Shown here piece after piece: positions 41,345-44,970 of a DNA stretch of 44,970 nt. The position numbers were made by a program, and so were the translations under genes. The notes under the pieces were generated by a model. It worked only from the letters and a program-made list of their open reading frames with translations, was not told the origin of the DNA and did not search any database. The stretch lies in the NCBI GenBank assembly GCA_002361235.1, contig DESI01000083.1:6122-51091 (forward strand), read 5' to 3'. Positions within the stretch are counted from its first letter, which is position 1. The number at the start of each line of letters is the position of its first letter. This stretch comes from Porphyromonadaceae bacterium UBA3318. GTDB lineage: Bacteria > Bacteroidota > Bacteroidia > Bacteroidales > Muribaculaceae.

Positions 41345-41910
41345 TACCGCCGTTTGCGGCGTCTGCCGGCTGGTACGTCCGCTGGCTTGCGGCGCGTCTT
41401 GACGGCGCCTCGGACGCCGAAGCCATCCGCACGGCGTATGATGACCCGGACTTCGACCCGAAGTCATTGAGACGCACCCGTGTGGCTGACGGCAACAACG
41501 TGACGCTGCTGTCCGTGCCTGTGGCCAAAGGCCCCGGCATGGTCCTGTCCGACCACGGCAACTGGCCGCACGTACACCTCGGCACCCTCAACGCCATATA
41601 TGGCCGCACGCCCTATTTCCCGCATCTGTTCGATCCTCTGACCGCTCTATACCATAACGCGCCCGGGACACTGCCCGAACTGAACCGGGCCATGCACGAC
41701 ATCGTATCGAAATGGATCGATACCGAGGCCGCCGCTATGGCTGCCACCGCTATTGCCGGCGACCCCGATTCGGAATTAATTGCTTATTGCGCTGACATTG
41801 AAACAAAAGTTAACTATTCCGTTTCAATTTTAGACGTGATTTTCCGTTTTGGTAAAGACACATTGTTCGTCCTGATGAACGGATGGATCAAAAGCCGGAA
41901 CAATAAATGA
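41338..41910 (+). CDS. WbqC-like family protein
   Basis: The product resembles the WbqC family, proteins found with surface polysaccharide and export genes whose biochemical function is not settled. The start is set at 41338 (MVIPPFAASAGWYVRWLA), overlapping the lepB stop by seven bases; the longer frame starts within lepB. The 190-residue product has the motif DHGNWPHVHLGTLNAIYGRTPYFPH near residue 67 and a C-terminal helix pair (YSVSILDVIFRFGKDTLFV). Its stop overlaps the next start as ATGA. Confidence 0.75.
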   Translation: MVIPPFAASAGWYVRWLAARLDGASDAEAIRTAYDDPDFDPKSLRRTRVADGNNVTLLSVPVAKGPGMVLSDHGNWPHVHLGTLNAIYGRTPYFPHLFDPLTALYHNAPGTLPELNRAMHDIVSKWIDTEAAAMAATAIAGDPDSELIAYCADIETKVNYSVSILDVIFRFGKDTLFVLMNGWIKSRNNK

Positions 41911-42578
41911 AAACGCTGCGCCACGGACATACATCATACCAACTGTCGCGTCTGCCGCTCATGATAGCGGCGGCTGTGGCGGCATTGGTGTGTCTCGTCG
42001 GCTCCGCTCCCTGCCGCGCCGACGAAGTGCCCGACCTGGAGCTGAAAGTGAAGGCCTACCGCGGATTCACGCACATAGTGGACGAATACGGCGACACCTG
42101 CCGCCTCACCTACATCCGCGACGTATATGTGTTCCCTCCCCTGAAGTTCAAGAACAAGAAGCAGGAGCAGTTCTACTGGCGCACCGTGCGCGACGTGCGC
42201 AAGACCTTGCCCTACGCCAAATTAGCGTTCGCCACGCTGTGCGAGACATACGAATACATCCAGACCATCCCCGACAAAAAGGAGCGCGAACGTCACCTCA
42301 AGACGCTGGAGCACGACATATTCGAGCAGTACAAGCCCGTGGTGAAGCACATGACAAAGAACCAGGGCAAGGTGTTGCTGAAGCTGATAAACCGCGAGAC
42401 CGATCAGACGTCGTATGGCATAGTGAAAGCCTTTTTAGGCAGCTTCCGGGCCGGATTCTGGCAGACATTCGGCCGCTTCTTCGGCATGAACCTGCGTTCG
42501 GGCTTCAATCCGAAAAAGAACAAGGACGACGCCATGATCGAGCGCATCGCCCTGCTGATAGAACAGGGAGCGCTATGA
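41907..42578 (+). CDS. DUF4294 family secreted protein
   Basis: The 223-residue product belongs to a Bacteroidota-specific family of unknown role. It has a signal peptide (LMIAAAVAALVCLVGSAPCRA), the family core AYRGFTHIVDEYGDTCRL...VYVFPPLKFKNKKQEQFY, and a basic C-terminal stretch with NPKKNKDDAMIERI. It is read in a chain of stop-start overlaps with WbqC before it and the GSCFA protein behind it. Confidence 0.85.
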   Translation: MKTLRHGHTSYQLSRLPLMIAAAVAALVCLVGSAPCRADEVPDLELKVKAYRGFTHIVDEYGDTCRLTYIRDVYVFPPLKFKNKKQEQFYWRTVRDVRKTLPYAKLAFATLCETYEYIQTIPDKKERERHLKTLEHDIFEQYKPVVKHMTKNQGKVLLKLINRETDQTSYGIVKAFLGSFRAGFWQTFGRFFGMNLRSGFNPKKNKDDAMIERIALLIEQGAL

Positions 42579-43540
42579 GTATGCGGTTCAGGACGGAAAT
42601 AACAAGTAGTCCGGCTGATATAGAGCTGGCGGCGTACAGGCCGGTGCTGAGCGCGGGGAGTTGCTTCGCCGAGAACATGGCGGTGCGGATGCGGCAGTGC
42701 CTCTGGCCGGCGTCGTTCCCGTTCGGAATGCTGTACAATCCGGCGTCCATAGCCATGGTGTTGCGGCTGATGCTTCTTACCGACCCGGCTACGGCCATGC
42801 GGCAGTTCGAGGACACAGTGTTTGAGGCCGGAGGCAGATGGCGCTCATGGATGTTCGATTCACGCCTAATATCGGATTCTCAGCAGGGACTTGCCGACGC
42901 TTTCGCACGTCTGCGGCTTGATGTGAGCCGTACCATGACCTTATGCGACACAATCCTGGTCACATTCGGCACGGCATGGTGCTATGCCCTGGCAAGCAAC
43001 GACATGACCGTGGCGAACTGCCACAAGCAGCCGGCCGCGCTGTTCCGCCGTTATCGCCTCGACCCCGACGAAATCACCGGCCTGTGGATTCCGTTAATCC
43101 GTGAATTGAGCGCCCGGTATCCGGGACTTCGCTTCATATTCACCGTCAGCCCTGTCAGGCATCTCAAAGATGGATTCCACGAAAACACACTCTCCAAAGC
43201 CACGCTGCATCTTGCCGTGGACCGGATATGCTCACAGACCGAAAACACACGCTATTTCCCGGCGTTCGAACTTGTGACGGACGACCTGCGCGATTACCGT
43301 TTCTATGCCGCCGACATGGCGCATCCGTCAGAGATGGCCGTGGAATATGTGTGGCAGCATTTCTGCGACACGTACATGAGCGCGGAGACACGTCAGGCCA
43401 TAGACCGCGGAGAGAAAATCCGGAAGCGGCTGTCACATCGCCCCATGTCAGGCGCGCCCGATCCGGAATTCACAGCCGGGACCGAACGGCTCTTAGACGA
43501 ATTCAGACGCGATTTCCCGCAATTCCTCCTTCCGCAATGA
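42575..43540 (+). CDS. GSCFA-domain protein (SGNH-like hydrolase)
   Basis: The start MSMRFRTEITSSPADIELAA at 42575 is fixed by the ATGA overlap. The 321-residue product has the family name-giving motif SAGSCFAENM near residue 26, whose serine sits where SGNH hydrolases carry the nucleophile. Further motifs are TFGTAWCY, FTVSPVRHLKDGFHENT and an FPAFELVTDDLRDYRFYAAD stretch. The substrate is unknown; cell-surface glycan or lipid esterase is an inference from fold and neighbours. Confidence 0.88.
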   Translation: MSMRFRTEITSSPADIELAAYRPVLSAGSCFAENMAVRMRQCLWPASFPFGMLYNPASIAMVLRLMLLTDPATAMRQFEDTVFEAGGRWRSWMFDSRLISDSQQGLADAFARLRLDVSRTMTLCDTILVTFGTAWCYALASNDMTVANCHKQPAALFRRYRLDPDEITGLWIPLIRELSARYPGLRFIFTVSPVRHLKDGFHENTLSKATLHLAVDRICSQTENTRYFPAFELVTDDLRDYRFYAADMAHPSEMAVEYVWQHFCDTYMSAETRQAIDRGEKIRKRLSHRPMSGAPDPEFTAGTERLLDEFRRDFPQFLLPQ

Positions 43541-44421
43541 GATTCCCATCAATTACCCTTCTGATCGCCTCCATAACGCTTTATATCGCGTCTTGCCGCG
43601 CCGACAGCTACAACGAATACATAACCCTGTACAGCGACATGGCCGTGGAGCAACAGGAACTGCACGGCATCCCGGCCTCCATCACCCTGGCACAGGGCCT
43701 GCTGGAGAGTGCCGCAGGCCGCTCCACACTCGCCGTGAAAGGCAACAATCATTTCGGAATCAAGTGCCACAGCTCGTGGACCGGCGACACGCTGATACGC
43801 AGCGACGACCGCCCCGACGACTGCTTCCGCGCATACCCTGACGTGCGGCAGTCGTTCGACGACCATTCCCGGTTCCTGTTGCGCTCGCGCTATGCCTCGC
43901 TCTTTAAGCTCGACCCGCTGGATTATGCCTCCTGGGCGCGCGAACTGAAACGCTGCGGATACGCCACCGATCCCAACTACGCCTCGCGCCTTATAGCCAT
44001 CATCGAGCGCTACGCCCTCTATCTGTACGACACGCCCGAAGGCAGGAAAGCCGACGAGGACGCCGCATTCATCCAGGCGTCGCTAATCTCAACGCATCCC
44101 GTAAGACGCGCGCGCGGCCTGCACTACGTCATCGCCGCGCCCGGCGACACGTACACCTCGATAGCCCGGGAATTCAAGCTGGACGTAAAGAAGCTCCGGG
44201 AATTCAACGACGCCGGACGCCACGACAAGATCAAGGACTGGGAGGAAGTGTACCTCGAGTCCAAGCTTGACGACGCGCCGAAGCACATCGACAAGGCCGT
44301 GATCGGCGAGCGCGAGTCGATGCACTCCATCGCCCAGCGCTACGGCATGAAACTGTCGCGCCTCAAGGCCCTGAACCCCGGCGTCCGCGACAAGGCCGGC
44401 GCCACCCTCAGGCTCCGGTAG
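43537..44421 (+). CDS. Lipoprotein glucosaminidase (GH73) with two LysM domains
   Basis: This is a peptidoglycan hydrolase that cleaves at GlcNAc. The start at 43537 overlaps GSCFA as ATGA. The 294-residue product has a signal sequence ending IASC, a fair lipobox, so it may be lipid-anchored. The catalytic domain (residues about 25-160) contains LAQGLLESAAGRSTLA with the acid glutamate, and NHFGIKC, typical of GH73. Two LysM glycan-binding domains follow (HYVIAAPGDTYTSIAREF near 192, and IGERESMHSIAQRYGM near 257). It ends the coupled envelope run and lies 27 bp before an insertion sequence. Confidence 0.9.
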   Translation: MRFPSITLLIASITLYIASCRADSYNEYITLYSDMAVEQQELHGIPASITLAQGLLESAAGRSTLAVKGNNHFGIKCHSSWTGDTLIRSDDRPDDCFRAYPDVRQSFDDHSRFLLRSRYASLFKLDPLDYASWARELKRCGYATDPNYASRLIAIIERYALYLYDTPEGRKADEDAAFIQASLISTHPVRRARGLHYVIAAPGDTYTSIAREFKLDVKKLREFNDAGRHDKIKDWEEVYLESKLDDAPKHIDKAVIGERESMHSIAQRYGMKLSRLKALNPGVRDKAGATLRLR

Positions 44422-44448
44422 TGAGAGGAGTGGGAGAATTGGGATTTA

Positions 44449-44970
44449 CTACTGTCCGCTAAACTTTTGCGGTCAACAGAAAATCAGGGCCGATACCATT
44501 TGCCGGATTCGGCCCTAAATGGTTATTTTGGTGGCGCCAAACAATCCGTCAATAACCATGAGTAAAAGTAGTAATTTCATCGGACAGCCGGCGTAACGGC
44601 ACGGAAGAATGGATAACACGGCTGCGCATCATAGATTACACAACCGTAAGCCTGTTCTCCAATGCCATTTTCAAGGGCGTTGCTGACCAATGATTTTGGC
44701 ATGCCGTTGGAGACGATAGTGGCGATATGCCGCCGTCGTTGGCAGATTGAGTCGCTTTTCAAACAGATAAAGCAGAACTTTCCTCCGAAATATTTCTATG
44801 GAGAAAGCGCAAACGCCATCAAAATCCGGATCCGGGTTACACTCATCGCAAATCTGTTGCTTTCCGTCTTGCAAAGCAAGCTAAAGAGGCGATGGAGCTT
44901 CTCCGGTCTCGCCACAATCGTGCGAATTGTACTGATGTATTACCTCAATCTCGAAAAGTTCCTCAATCAA
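44449..44970 (+). mobile_element. Decayed IS4-type insertion sequence (right end outside window)
   Basis: The left end appears at about 44449 (ACTGTCCGCTAAACTTTTGC), followed by A+T-rich leader with a hairpin AGGGCCGA/TCGGCCCT and GGTTATT/AATAACC arms, and then the remains of the transposase gene. Codons and composition differ from the glucosaminidase gene upstream. No target duplication can be checked because the right end is not included. Confidence 0.7.
44558..44970 (+). pseudogene. IS4-family transposase with two internal deletions
   Basis: Three transposase pieces are recognisable in order: MSKSSNFIGQP from 44558; then, in another frame, RNGTEEWITRLRIIDYT and SLFSNAIFKGV (about 44592-44682); then LLTNDFGMPLETIVAIC, the YREK-type segment RRRWQIESLFKQIKQ with the catalytic glutamate, and the tail ANLLLSVL to the window end. 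The first gap (after GQP, followed by a TAA) and the second (after FKGV) each lose a large part of the DDE domain, including the first two acidic residues. It cannot move itself but could be moved in trans if both ends are intact. Confidence 0.75.

Overview
The window reads as chromosome of a Bacteroidota bacterium, most likely Bacteroidales (the GC-rich core and gene set would suit Muribaculaceae, but the genus cannot be fixed from sequence alone). The grounds are promoters of the Bacteroidota type (TAnnTTTG at -7 with TTTG about 20 bp upstream), a viroplasmin-type RNase HI, PCMD-, GSCFA- and DUF4294-type proteins, a Bacteroidota FtsL-like protein and a MraY with an enlarged loop.

Layout. 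1-130 (minus): start of a tRNA and the 4.5S signal recognition RNA with its promoter. 253-10137: mostly minus-strand housekeeping genes (rnr, uvrC, apt, mnmG, ybeY), with a plus-strand secreted C1B peptidase, a decayed acyltransferase, a MITE-like repeat and a perfect parS site between apt and mnmG. 10668-26117: an unbroken plus-strand dcw cluster (rsmH-ftsL-ftsI-murE-mraY-murD-ftsW-murG-murC-ftsQ-ftsA-ftsZ), which makes and polymerises lipid II and builds the divisome. 26195-31381: an rRNA-methyltransferase-like gene with a repetitive RDD tail, a membrane protein, pdxB, rnhA and queG. 35469-44421: rnpA-yidD, tatD, a secreted protein, an orphan MNT antitoxin, a PCMD protein, then a tightly overlapping run dapB-lepB-wbqC-DUF4294-GSCFA-glucosaminidase. 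44449-end: a decayed IS4-type element.

The accessory part is 31382-35346, which uses more A+T-rich codons than its neighbours. It holds a DUF1016/YhcG PD-(D/E)XK nuclease, a YbjN-like gene preceded by a roughly 350-nt structured region with a pseudoknot, a second diverged copy of the 3' end of queG, and a RhuM-like/Doc toxin-antitoxin pair. The duplicated queG tail suggests that the nuclease-RNA-YbjN block was inserted exactly at the end of queG.

The most unusual signals are: (1) the minus-strand RNA candidate at 33250-33595, where two stems have G-U pairs that would be A-C mismatches on the other strand; (2) two in-frame palindromes in the yhcG coding sequence whose differences are partly compensatory; (3) duplicated gene tails at queG and tatD; (4) a run of accessory genes whose promoters end 4-8 bp before the start codon, suggesting leaderless mRNAs.
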